Origin: Bacteroidota bacterium
Lineage (GTDB): Bacteria; Bacteroidota; Bacteroidia; Chitinophagales; Chitinophagaceae
Assembly: GCA_023429985.1 (NCBI GenBank)
Contig: JAEZCV010000149.1
Location: 1-15,547, forward strand
Length of the DNA: 15,547 nucleotides
Direction of reading: 5' to 3'
Position numbers and translations under genes: made by a program. Below, one piece after another: positions 6,515 to 13,629 of the stretch; the first letter of the stretch is position 1, and each line of letters begins with the position of its first letter. The notes beneath the pieces are model-generated. The model had not been told where the DNA came from. It saw only the letters and a program-made list of their open reading frames with translations, and ran no database searches.

Positions 6515-6538
6515 TCGGTACTCACTAAATTAATAAAC

Positions 6539-9121
6539 CTATTTTTTTGAACTTTTCTTCGGAGCCGATTTTTTCGGCGCGGCTTTTTTTGATGCAGTTT
6601 TTTTTGAAGCGGCTTTTTTGGTAAATGCTCCCGGAACCTGCTCTTCAATCATTTTCTTAATATCATCCAATGCAATTGTGGTCAGTTCATCGGCAGTGAA
6701 TTTTTCCCCATCTTTCTTTCTGCCCAGCTTAAGCATTTTTTTATTAAACCTGATAAATGGTCCCCACCTTCCATTTTCTATCGAGATCTTTTCGGAAGGC
6801 CATTGTTGAATATATCGGTTGGCTTCTTTTTCAACTTTCTTTTTAATTAATTCATTGATGTCTTTTTCACTTAGTTCATCAAAATTATATGCCCTGGGAA
6901 CATTTATAAAGAGATCGTTCCATTTAATAAAGGGACCAAACCTGCCCTTTCCTTTTGTAACCGGCAAATTTTCATAATACGCTATCGGGGCATCGGCTTT
7001 TTGTTTTTCATTAATTAATTCAATAGCCCTGTCCATATCCACTTCCAGCGGTTCCTGACCTTTGGGCAGCGAAATAAACTGCTCGCCAAATTTTACATAG
7101 GGCCCAAACCTTCCTGAATTAACGCTAACTTCCTGTCCTTCATATTCACCCAGCGTTAAGGGAAGCTTAAACAATTCCATGGCATCGTCAAAGGAAATGG
7201 TTTCTATGCTCTGGTTTTGTTTCAGGCGTGCGAATTTTGGTTTTTCTTCATCTTCATTGGACCCGATCTGAACCATGGGCCCATACCTTCCCATTCTAGC
7301 CATTACAGGTTTACCCGAAACCGGGTCGGTTCCCAATTCTCTTTCTCCCCTGATGCGTTCTGCAGTTTCAATGGTTTTATCTACATCTTCCTTAAATGGA
7401 GAATAAAAATCATTGATCATTTTACTCCACATGATCTTGCCGCGCGCAACATCATCAAATTCTTCTTCAATACGCGCCGTAAAGCTGTAATCCATGATGT
7501 CGTCAAAATGCAGCTTCAAAAAATCGGTCACTACAAGTCCAAGATCGGTAGGAAATAATTTTGATTTTTCTGCACCTGTATTTTCCGTTTCTTCCAGTGC
7601 ATTTACTTTATCATTTATTAAAGCAAATACCCTGTAGGTTCTTTGAACACCATCTTTATCACGTTTCTCAACATAACCTCTTTTTAAAATGGTAGAAATG
7701 GTTGGAGCATAAGTGGAAGGCCGTCCAATGCCCAGTTCTTCCAGTTTTTTTACAAGCGAAGCTTCCGTATAACGTGGTAGCGCTCTTGTAAATCTTTCAA
7801 TGGCCTTCATTTCTTTGAAACCAAGTTGCTGTCCGGGTTGTAATGAAGGCAACATTCCTTCCTGGTCGGCGCTTTCTTCGGTTTCATCATCATCTACATC
7901 TTCCCTGTACACTTTTATAAAACCATCAAATTTCAATACTTCACCTTGTGCAGTTAGTTCTGCATTATTGGTTGATATATTTATTTTGGCAATGGTTTTT
8001 TCCAGTTCTGCATCTGCCATTTGGCTGGCCATGGTGCGCTTCCATATCAGTTCATATAATTTTCTTGTATCGGGATCGCCAACGGTTGTTTTCGACATAT
8101 AGGTTGGTCGAATGGCTTCGTGGGCTTCCTGCGCCGATTCATTTTTATTTTTAAATTTCCTTGCCTGGAAATATTTCTCACCAAAAGAGTCTCCTATATT
8201 TTTGCGGATATCTTCCATTGCAGTATCGCTCAAACTCACACTGTCGGTACGCATATAAGTTATGTGTCCATTCTCGTAAAGTTTCTGCGCCAGCAACATG
8301 GTTCGGCTAACACCATAACCGAGTTTTCTACTAGCTTCCTGTTGTAGGGTTGAAGTGGTAAAAGGTGCTGCGGGACTTCTTTTGGCAGGTTTAACCTGTA
8401 TGTCTTTTACTTTGTATTGAGCGCCGATGCATTCTTTTAAAAATGATTCCGCTTCTCCGGGTTTTGAAAATTTAGATCCTTCTGCTTTAAAAGAAACCGA
8501 TTTACCACTATCATCGGTAGCGGTAAGCAGGGCTTCAACCTTAAAGCTGCTTTGAGGATTAAACGCATTGATCTCTCTTTCTCTTTCAGCAATCAGTCGT
8601 ACAGCAACACTTTGCACCCTTCCGGCACTGAGGTTGTTTTTCATACTGATCTTTCTCCATAGAACGGGGCTCAGTTCAAATCCAACGATCCTGTCGAGTA
8701 CACGGCGTGCCTGTTGTGCATTTACCAGGTTCATATTTACTGTTCTTGGATTTTTAACTGCTCGTTGAATGGCAGGCTTGGTGATCTCGTGAAAAACAAT
8801 TCTCTTGGTGCTTTCGGGGTTGAGCCCAAGCACTTCGCACAAATGCCAGCTTATAGCTTCTCCTTCACGGTCCTCATCCGTTGCAAGCCATACTTCAGTA
8901 GATTTTTTTGCCAGCGATTTCAGGTCGTTCACCACCTTTTTTTTATCGTCGGGAACCGTATAACGAGGCTTGAAATTATTTTTTACATCAATGCCCATAT
9001 CGTCTTTCTCCAGGTCACGGATGTGTCCATAGCAACTCTTTACCTCGAAATCACTACCTAAAATTTTTTCAATGGTCTTGGCCTTGGCCGGCGACTCCAC
9101 TATCAACAAATTCTTCGCCAT
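6539..9121 (-). CDS. topA: DNA topoisomerase I (type IA)
   Basis: 860 residues. It relaxes negative supercoils through a transient 5'-phosphotyrosine. The Toprim domain is at 1-150: E9 in 'LLIVESPAKAKTI', and D82/D84/E86 in 'TDEDREGEAISWHL' bind Mg. The gate domains contain 'LSAGRVQSVAVRLIAERERE' (164-183). The catalytic tyrosine is Y289 in 'GHITYMRTDSVSLSD'. 'LGIGRPSTYAPTISTIL' is the usual downstream block. The C-terminus has four short glycine/aromatic repeats ('GRYGPMVQIG', 'GRFGPYVKFG', 'GRFGPFIKWN', 'GRWGPFIRFN') in place of the CxxC zinc ribbons of E. coli TopA. A Lys/Ala/Ser tail (835-860) resembles histone H1-type DNA-binding tails. The ATG at 9121 gives the canonical 'AKNLLIVES' start. 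The 94-bp gap upstream may hold its promoter. Confidence 0.97.
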   Translation of the reverse strand: MAKNLLIVESPAKAKTIEKILGSDFEVKSCYGHIRDLEKDDMGIDVKNNFKPRYTVPDDKKKVVNDLKSLAKKSTEVWLATDEDREGEAISWHLCEVLGLNPESTKRIVFHEITKPAIQRAVKNPRTVNMNLVNAQQARRVLDRIVGFELSPVLWRKISMKNNLSAGRVQSVAVRLIAEREREINAFNPQSSFKVEALLTATDDSGKSVSFKAEGSKFSKPGEAESFLKECIGAQYKVKDIQVKPAKRSPAAPFTTSTLQQEASRKLGYGVSRTMLLAQKLYENGHITYMRTDSVSLSDTAMEDIRKNIGDSFGEKYFQARKFKNKNESAQEAHEAIRPTYMSKTTVGDPDTRKLYELIWKRTMASQMADAELEKTIAKINISTNNAELTAQGEVLKFDGFIKVYREDVDDDETEESADQEGMLPSLQPGQQLGFKEMKAIERFTRALPRYTEASLVKKLEELGIGRPSTYAPTISTILKRGYVEKRDKDGVQRTYRVFALINDKVNALEETENTGAEKSKLFPTDLGLVVTDFLKLHFDDIMDYSFTARIEEEFDDVARGKIMWSKMINDFYSPFKEDVDKTIETAERIRGERELGTDPVSGKPVMARMGRYGPMVQIGSNEDEEKPKFARLKQNQSIETISFDDAMELFKLPLTLGEYEGQEVSVNSGRFGPYVKFGEQFISLPKGQEPLEVDMDRAIELINEKQKADAPIAYYENLPVTKGKGRFGPFIKWNDLFINVPRAYNFDELSEKDINELIKKKVEKEANRYIQQWPSEKISIENGRWGPFIRFNKKMLKLGRKKDGEKFTADELTTIALDDIKKMIEEQVPGAFTKKAASKKTASKKAAPKKSAPKKSSKK

Positions 9122-9161
9122 AAGCTAAATTTTCAGTCCATTTTTTTGTACTGCGGACATG

Positions 9162-9169
9162 CAATTATA
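9162..9169 (-). promoter_or_regulatory. Possible topA operon promoter, -7-like box TATAATTG
   Basis: On the minus strand TATAATTG differs from TAnnTTTG by one base and lies about 40 bp before the topA ATG. A second one-mismatch box, TATACTTG, lies at 9173-9180. No TTTG is found at the right upstream distance for either, so the call rests on the -7 match and the 94-bp gap. Confidence 0.3.
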
Positions 9170-9215
9170 AGGCAAGTATATTAATTATTATAAAAGCAGG
9201 AGGGAAGAGGCCCTT

Positions 9216-9821
9216 CTATTTAAGAAGCCCTTCAAATTTTCGCGCCAGTTTTTGTGCCCATTTTTTATACTCTTTCGATGAAGGATGGAGTTTATCATGA
9301 GCCAGCAAGGAAGGGTCCTGCAAAGCTTCCCGCGAACCGGGCGTGATATTTATATATTGTGTTTTGTATTGAAGGGAAACAGCTTTGTTAATATTATTGA
9401 ATATATCAACTTCATGACTGATCTTTTCTTTATTCATTTCTGCTGCAAAGGGTGAAACTGAATAATCGGGAATAGAAAGCACCACAACATGCGAAGGTTT
9501 GCCGGCAAATCCAATGGCTTTTTTCAGCAGCATTTCAAATTCGTGGTTGTATTGCAAAGGCTCACGGCCCCGGTACTGGTTGTTTACACCAATTAATAAG
9601 GTAACAAAATCATATTTTTCCAGCAACCTTGCCTTACCAATGGCATGATCAAGTTCATCTGTTGTCCATCCTGTTTTTGCAATAATTTCTGGGGCGGTAA
9701 AATTTTTCCCTTTTTTCCGCATCATTTGAATTGCCTGGTAGGGAAAACTTTCGGTAATAGGTAAAGCTTCTCCAATTGTGTAAGAATCGCCCAATGCCAG
9801 GTAGGTAAAATATTGCTGCAT
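9216..9821 (-). CDS. SGNH/GDSL-family hydrolase (esterase/lipase-like)
   Basis: 201 residues, typical for a single SGNH domain. The catalytic serine is S13 in block I 'YLALGDSYTIGEA' (7-19). Block III is 'LLIGVNNQYRG' (75-85) with the oxyanion Asn N80. Block V is 'HDKLHPS' (175-181) with D176 and H179 completing the triad. Block II glycine is probably G51 in 'AKTGWTT'. All four signature residues are therefore present. No signal peptide is evident; the N-terminus begins directly with the first beta strand, so I expect a cytoplasmic enzyme. The substrate cannot be read from the sequence; TesA-like thioesterase or acetylesterase activity are options. Three bases separate its ATG from the stop of the upstream alpha/beta hydrolase gene, so the two are almost surely co-transcribed. 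Confidence 0.85.
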   Translation of the reverse strand: MQQYFTYLALGDSYTIGEALPITESFPYQAIQMMRKKGKNFTAPEIIAKTGWTTDELDHAIGKARLLEKYDFVTLLIGVNNQYRGREPLQYNHEFEMLLKKAIGFAGKPSHVVVLSIPDYSVSPFAAEMNKEKISHEVDIFNNINKAVSLQYKTQYINITPGSREALQDPSLLAHDKLHPSSKEYKKWAQKLARKFEGLLK

Positions 9822-9824
9822 GTA

Positions 9825-10682
9825 TTAGTTCTTTTCTTCTGAGAAAAAATTAATTATTGAATGAAAGGAACCATTGTCCCTGTAAATACGCCTGTGCCCC
9901 AGGCCTTCAGAAATTATAAACCTGAAATTGGGCAGGTTCTTATTCATAATGGGATACACATCTTCAACCGGCGTCATATCATCATGTTTATCCTGCAAAA
10001 ACAATACCCTTGCATTTATATTTTGCGCTGCTCTTTCAATAGAATACCATTCGGGTTCGTGTTTTGCCAGGGCATAAATCAATTGGTCAAATTCCGATCT
10101 CACGTTATTATTAAGGCGCAGGAATTTAAAAAAATTATCAATTGCTCTTTTAGTGCTGGCGGCTGGTGCAATTAATACCAGTTTAAAAGATTCATCATGC
10201 GGAACAGATTCGAGGTATAAGCTTAAAGCCAGTCCGCCAAGGGAATGTCCCATAAAATTCTTTACCGGACCAAATTTTGCAACAATGGTATTAATCATTT
10301 CCTGGTACAACAGGATATTAATCTTTTTACCGGAACTCATTCCATGTGCAGGTGCATCAAAGGCCAGAATTTCAAAACCATGTTTTATTAAAGGATCAAT
10401 ATACTTTTCGAAGTTGATGATGGTAGATTCAAAACCATGGCAGATGAGAATTTTTTTGTTCGAAGGATGATTGAATCGAAATCCGCGTACGGTATCATTT
10501 CCTAATTTGAAACTGAGTTTTTCTGCAGTTTCAAAAACCTTTGGCGGGGGTTTGGAATTCCTGAATTGAGGTGTGCAAAACAATTGAAAAGCTTTTTCTG
10601 CTGCTTTGGCAGGAGAAACGGAGGAAAGTATGCGGAACTTTGATCTTATATAACTTAAGGCCAGTTTCTTTCCTACACTCAT
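9825..10682 (-). CDS. Alpha/beta-hydrolase fold protein
   Basis: 285 residues. The oxyanion block 'ILICHGFEST' (78-87, HG at 82-83) is followed by 'FDAPAHGMSSG' (108-118). The nucleophile elbow is 'FMGHSLGGLALSLYLES' with S147. The acid loop is 'LQDKHDDMTPVED', in which D235 is the likely triad Asp, and H263 lies in 'EGLGHRRI'. A triad is thus present. A lid-like insertion at ~175-215 separates the elbow and acid loop. No signal peptide is visible. The layout resembles serine aminopeptidase S33/monoacylglycerol lipase-like hydrolases, but I cannot name the substrate. It is the first gene of the minus-strand group and is divergent from the DUF2520 gene across 65 bp. The next gene, 3 bp downstream, is a second hydrolase. 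Confidence 0.85.
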   Translation of the reverse strand: MSVGKKLALSYIRSKFRILSSVSPAKAAEKAFQLFCTPQFRNSKPPPKVFETAEKLSFKLGNDTVRGFRFNHPSNKKILICHGFESTIINFEKYIDPLIKHGFEILAFDAPAHGMSSGKKINILLYQEMINTIVAKFGPVKNFMGHSLGGLALSLYLESVPHDESFKLVLIAPAASTKRAIDNFFKFLRLNNNVRSEFDQLIYALAKHEPEWYSIERAAQNINARVLFLQDKHDDMTPVEDVYPIMNKNLPNFRFIISEGLGHRRIYRDNGSFHSIINFFSEEKN

Positions 10683-10714
10683 AATAGATTATTAGATTGG
10701 TTCTGAATTGGAAC

Positions 10715-10722
10715 TAACTTTA
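10715..10722 (+). promoter_or_regulatory. Possible promoter of the DUF2520-kdsC-ubiA-maf cluster, -7-like TAACTTTA
   Basis: TAACTTTA differs from TAnnTTTG in the last base and lies 26 bp before the DUF2520 start. A TTG at 10697-10699 is 15 bp upstream, shorter than the usual spacing. It lies in the 65-bp divergent spacer, where a promoter is needed. Confidence 0.3.
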
Positions 10723-10747
10723 TTCCCTGAAAGTATAAAGATAAAAG

Positions 10748-11509
10748 ATGGATATTGTAATTATTGGTACGGGAAATACTGCTTATGTGCTGGGAAAGAA
10801 ACTCCAGGAAGCCGGGCATCATATATTGCAGGTTTTTGGCAGGGATTCAATGAAGGCCAGTGAACTTGCTTATGACCTGGGCACAGAGTCAACCAATTAC
10901 TGGAATATTGTTAGCAGGGAGGCTGATATTTATATTATTGCAGTTTCCGACATAGCCGTAGAAGAAGTAATGAAGGAATTAAACCTTTCCGGAAAAACGA
11001 TTGTGCATACGGCAGCTTCCGTTTCAAAAGATGTTTTAAAAAATGTTTCCAACCGCTTTGGCGTTTTTTATCCTTTGCAAAGCCTGAAAAAGGGATTGAA
11101 TCATTTGCCGGAAATACCCGTGATTATTGATGCAGGGGATGCAGAAACACTTAAAGAACTGGAATTGCTGGCGCACAGCATTACTGATAAAGTTGCAGAA
11201 GCCGGAGATGATAAAAGATTAAAACTGCACCTGGCCGCTGTTTTCTGTAATAATTTTGTGAATCATATTTATGCGCTTACAGAACAATATTGTAAGAGGG
11301 AAGGACTGGATTTTAATTTGTTGCTGCCTTTGATACGCGAAACTGCGGCCAGGCTGGATGATATAGCTCCATCTCAAACACAAACGGGGCCGGCCATTCG
11401 CAACGACAGGGAAACCATAGAAAAGCATTTGCAACTTCTTGAAGGTCATCCCCAGATGCATAAATTGTACGAGGTGCTCACAGAAAGCATACACAATCAA
11501 TCGCGCTAG
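10748..11509 (+). CDS. Rossmann-fold and DUF2520 domain protein (dehydrogenase-like)
   Basis: 253 residues. The N-terminal Rossmann domain (1-~125) has the dinucleotide motif 'IVIIGTGNTAYVLGKKL' (GTGNTA at 7-12). It then has 'VFGRDS' (29-34), the position that selects NADP(H) in related ketopantoate/pyrroline-5-carboxylate reductases, and 'FGVFYPLQSL' (104-113). The C-terminal helical DUF2520 domain (~130-253) has 'HLAAVFCNNFVNHIYAL' (161-177) and the family hallmark 'TQTGPAIRND' (211-220). This domain pair has an unknown physiological substrate; reductase activity is inferred from the fold. It heads a plus-strand group with kdsC, ubiA and maf, a gene order I recall as conserved in Bacteroidota. 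That order hints at a role linked to envelope or lipid precursor metabolism. Confidence 0.85.
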   Translation: MDIVIIGTGNTAYVLGKKLQEAGHHILQVFGRDSMKASELAYDLGTESTNYWNIVSREADIYIIAVSDIAVEEVMKELNLSGKTIVHTAASVSKDVLKNVSNRFGVFYPLQSLKKGLNHLPEIPVIIDAGDAETLKELELLAHSITDKVAEAGDDKRLKLHLAAVFCNNFVNHIYALTEQYCKREGLDFNLLLPLIRETAARLDDIAPSQTQTGPAIRNDRETIEKHLQLLEGHPQMHKLYEVLTESIHNQSR

Positions 11510-11528
11510 CAATATAAACCCTGTTAGA

Positions 11529-11559
11529 TTTGCGGTTGCAAAACCATTGTTTATCTTTC
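11529..11559 (+). promoter_or_regulatory. Internal promoter before kdsC
   Basis: TTTG (11529-11532), 19 bp, then TATCTTTC (11552-11559): the -33/-7 Bacteroidota pattern with one mismatch at the last base. Transcription would start only a few bases before ATG 11569, giving a very short leader. The 59-bp gap after the DUF2520 stop leaves room for it. Confidence 0.4.
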
Positions 11560-11568
11560 ACGTTTGAT

Positions 11569-12090
11569 ATGAATATTCTGGAAAATTTCAGGCATATAAA
11601 CTGTTTTGTTTTTGATGTGGATGGCGTGCTTACCAATGGCCTTGTTTTATTGCTTGAGAATGGTTTGCAGGCCAGGCAAATGCATATAAAAGACGGGCTG
11701 GCCCTTCAAATGGCCCTAAAAAATAATTATAAAGTACTGATTGTTTCGGGGGCATCGTCGGCGCCTGTACAGAACAGGTTTGCCTACCTGGGCATTAACG
11801 AGGTTTACCTGGGCATTAGCGATAAGCTGAAATTTATTGAAGAATATATTGCAAAGAACAATTTATCGTGGAAAGAAATATTGTTCATGGGCGATGACCT
11901 TCCGGATGTTCCCGTGCTTAACCATGCCGGACTTGCCTGTTGCCCTGCAGATGCTGCCGATGAAGCAAAGGAAGCCAGCCATTATATATCACCGGTAAAG
12001 GGTGGAATGGGTTGCGTAAGAGATGTTATAGAAAAGGTGCTGAAACTGAACGATCACTGGAAATACCATACAAGTATTTCATCAAGATAA
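11569..12090 (+). CDS. kdsC: KdsC-type HAD phosphatase (KDO-8-phosphate phosphatase family)
   Basis: 173 residues from ATG 11569. The frame is open to a TTG at 11530, but the extra residues precede the first HAD strand and the ATG puts it at 'INCFVFDVDGVLTNG' as in KdsC. HAD motif I is D16xD18 in 'FDVDGVLTNG'. Motif II is S60 in 'LIVSGASS', where typical KdsC has a TGR/SGR, so the Arg is missing here. The lysine is K86 in 'GISDKLKF'. Motif IV is 'MGDDLPD' with D109/D110. The C-terminal 'KGGMGCVRDVIE' matches the KdsC tail that closes the neighbouring active site. KdsC removes phosphate from KDO-8-phosphate in LPS core synthesis. The gene is only 4 bp from ubiA. A related C0-type sugar-phosphate phosphatase cannot be excluded. 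Confidence 0.82.
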   Translation: MNILENFRHINCFVFDVDGVLTNGLVLLLENGLQARQMHIKDGLALQMALKNNYKVLIVSGASSAPVQNRFAYLGINEVYLGISDKLKFIEEYIAKNNLSWKEILFMGDDLPDVPVLNHAGLACCPADAADEAKEASHYISPVKGGMGCVRDVIEKVLKLNDHWKYHTSISSR

Positions 12091-12094
12091 ATTA

Positions 12095-13021
12095 ATGAAG
12101 CTGACTGGTTCATTTTTAAAATTGGTGCGCTGGCCTAACCTGGTGTTCATAGTGCTTACACAGCTGCTGTTTTATTTTTGTGTGTTTCAGCCTTTGTATG
12201 ATTTTGATAATTTCAGAATGCTAACCTGGATCATTATTGCATCTGTTTTTATTGCAGCTGCCGGTTACATCATTAATGATTATTTCGATTTGAACATCGA
12301 CCAGGTGAATAAACCCGAAGAAAATGTTTTTGTAAGAAAAGTAAACCGCAGGCGCGCCATTCTCTGGCATTTCTTATTGAGTATATTAGGATTGATGGCT
12401 ACTGCTTTTGCAGTGGGTCTTTCAAAATGGTACCTCGTACTGGCTAATTTTTTTGTTGTGATCCTGCTTTGGTTTTATTCCACTTCATTCAAAAGACAAT
12501 TGCTCATTGGAAATATTGTGATCTCGCTGTTAACCGCCTGGACGGTCCTTATCATTTTCTTTGCATTTACCAACCCTTCAGATGCCCTGGGAGCCACCGA
12601 CGACAGACCCGTTAAATTTTTCCGGGTTGCCTTCCTGTATGCAGGTTTTGCTTTTATTATTTCTTTAGTTAGAGAAGCTATCAAGGATATGCAGGACCTT
12701 GAAGGCGATGCACGTTATGGATGCCGAACACTTCCCATAATTGCCGGTATACGAACAACCAAAATTTATGCACTGGTGTGGCTGGTTGTTTTATTAGGTT
12801 CTTTAATAGTATTACAGCTATATGTTCTATTGTTCAAATGGTGGTTTGCTGTAGGATACAGCCTGTTTTTTATAATTCTTCCTTTGGTTTACCTTATTTT
12901 CAGACTATATAAAGCAGGCAATTCTTCCGAATTTGGAAGATTAAGCAGGCTTACAAAAATTATTATGCTCACAGGAATTGCATCCATGATATTTTTCAGG
13001 ATCTATTTTAATTATGGCTGA
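12095..13021 (+). CDS. UbiA-family prenyltransferase, geranylgeranylglycerol-phosphate geranylgeranyltransferase-like
   Basis: 308 residues, hydrophobic throughout, with about eight or nine predictable membrane helices. The two aspartate motifs that hold the prenyl diphosphate through Mg are present: 'NDYFDLNIDQVNKP' (61-74; D62, D65, D69) and 'KDMQDLEGDARYGCRTLP' (197-214; D198, D201, D205). 'LVRWPNLVFIVLTQ' at the start matches the family. Relatives include digeranylgeranylglyceryl-phosphate synthase, ubiquinone and menaquinone prenyltransferases, and heme O synthase. The GGGP-transferase-like assignment is from general resemblance to the Bacteroidota clade and is inferred. The enzyme would act in the inner membrane. 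It starts 4 bp after kdsC and its end overlaps maf by 8 bp (13014-13021), so translation is probably coupled. Confidence 0.8.
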   Translation: MKLTGSFLKLVRWPNLVFIVLTQLLFYFCVFQPLYDFDNFRMLTWIIIASVFIAAAGYIINDYFDLNIDQVNKPEENVFVRKVNRRRAILWHFLLSILGLMATAFAVGLSKWYLVLANFFVVILLWFYSTSFKRQLLIGNIVISLLTAWTVLIIFFAFTNPSDALGATDDRPVKFFRVAFLYAGFAFIISLVREAIKDMQDLEGDARYGCRTLPIIAGIRTTKIYALVWLVVLLGSLIVLQLYVLLFKWWFAVGYSLFFIILPLVYLIFRLYKAGNSSEFGRLSRLTKIIMLTGIASMIFFRIYFNYG

Positions 13022-13577
13022 TATCATACTTGCTTCACAGTCGCCCAGGCGTAAACAATTACTTGAATGGGCAGAACTTTCCTTCGATGTGGTGGTACAA
13101 CCTACCGACGAAAGTTTTCCTGCAACCCTGGATGTGGCAGAGGTTCCCATTCATATTGCCAGAAACAAAGCAGTGGCTGTAAACATAACAGCTGAAGCCA
13201 AGATGGTTATTGCTGCTGATACCATTGTAGTATTAAAAGATGAGATCATCAATAAGCCTGCCGACAGGGAAGATGCCATTCGCATGTTGCAAAAATTAAG
13301 TGGCAATACACATCTTGTTATTACAGGTGTGGTGATTATGAAAGGTGAAAAGGAAGTGGCATTTTCAGATATTACCGAAGTTGTTTTTCATGAACTTTCC
13401 GAAGCGCAGATTGAATTTTATGTAGATAAATACAAACCGTACGACAAGGCAGGAGCATATGCCATACAGGAATGGATTGGCGTAATTGGCATTAAAAAAA
13501 TTGATGGTGATTTTTATAATGTTATGGGCCTGCCTGTAAGCAGGGTTATGAAGGCCGTTGAAGAATTTTCCGGTTAA
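13014..13577 (+). CDS. maf: Maf family nucleoside triphosphate pyrophosphatase
   Basis: 187 residues, normal for Maf. It starts with 'IILASQSPRRKQLLEWA' (4-20), the phosphate-binding SxSPRR block. The metal site and substrate pocket include 'VIAADTIVVL' (65-74, D69). 'KYKPYDKAGAYAIQEW' (the YxDKAGAYxIQ signature) follows in the C-terminal half, and then 'NVMGLP'. This signature belongs to the YhdE-like dTTP/UTP pyrophosphatase group rather than the YceF group. The enzyme hydrolyses modified or canonical nucleotides to monophosphates and is linked to septum formation and house-cleaning. The ATG lies inside ubiA (8-bp overlap). The 52-bp gap to DUF2851 contains a small inverted repeat. Confidence 0.93.
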   Translation: MADIILASQSPRRKQLLEWAELSFDVVVQPTDESFPATLDVAEVPIHIARNKAVAVNITAEAKMVIAADTIVVLKDEIINKPADREDAIRMLQKLSGNTHLVITGVVIMKGEKEVAFSDITEVVFHELSEAQIEFYVDKYKPYDKAGAYAIQEWIGVIGIKKIDGDFYNVMGLPVSRVMKAVEEFSG

Positions 13578-13599
13578 ATACTGATGTTTTTCTCTTCAG

Positions 13600-13629
13600 C
13601 AGGCTATCATGCGAACCTAGATTCGCCTG
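13600..13629 (+). other. Nested alternative hairpins directly before the DUF2851 start codon
   Basis: CAGGC (13600-13604) can pair with GCCTG (13625-13629). GCGAA (13611-13615) can pair with TTCGC (13622-13626). The two share bases 13625-13626 and so exclude each other. The outer stem ends at the base before ATG 13630, so it could affect ribosome access. This could also be coincidence. Confidence 0.25.

Noticed and set aside
6541..6620. T-rich near-repeats as a possible CRISPR or tandem repeat element
   Set aside because: They encode the Lys/Ala/Ser tail of TopA in frame and have no spacer-repeat regularity.
11530..11568. TTG start for the KdsC-like gene adding 13 residues
   Set aside because: The added residues overlap the likely promoter and precede the first HAD strand; ATG 11569 fits the family.
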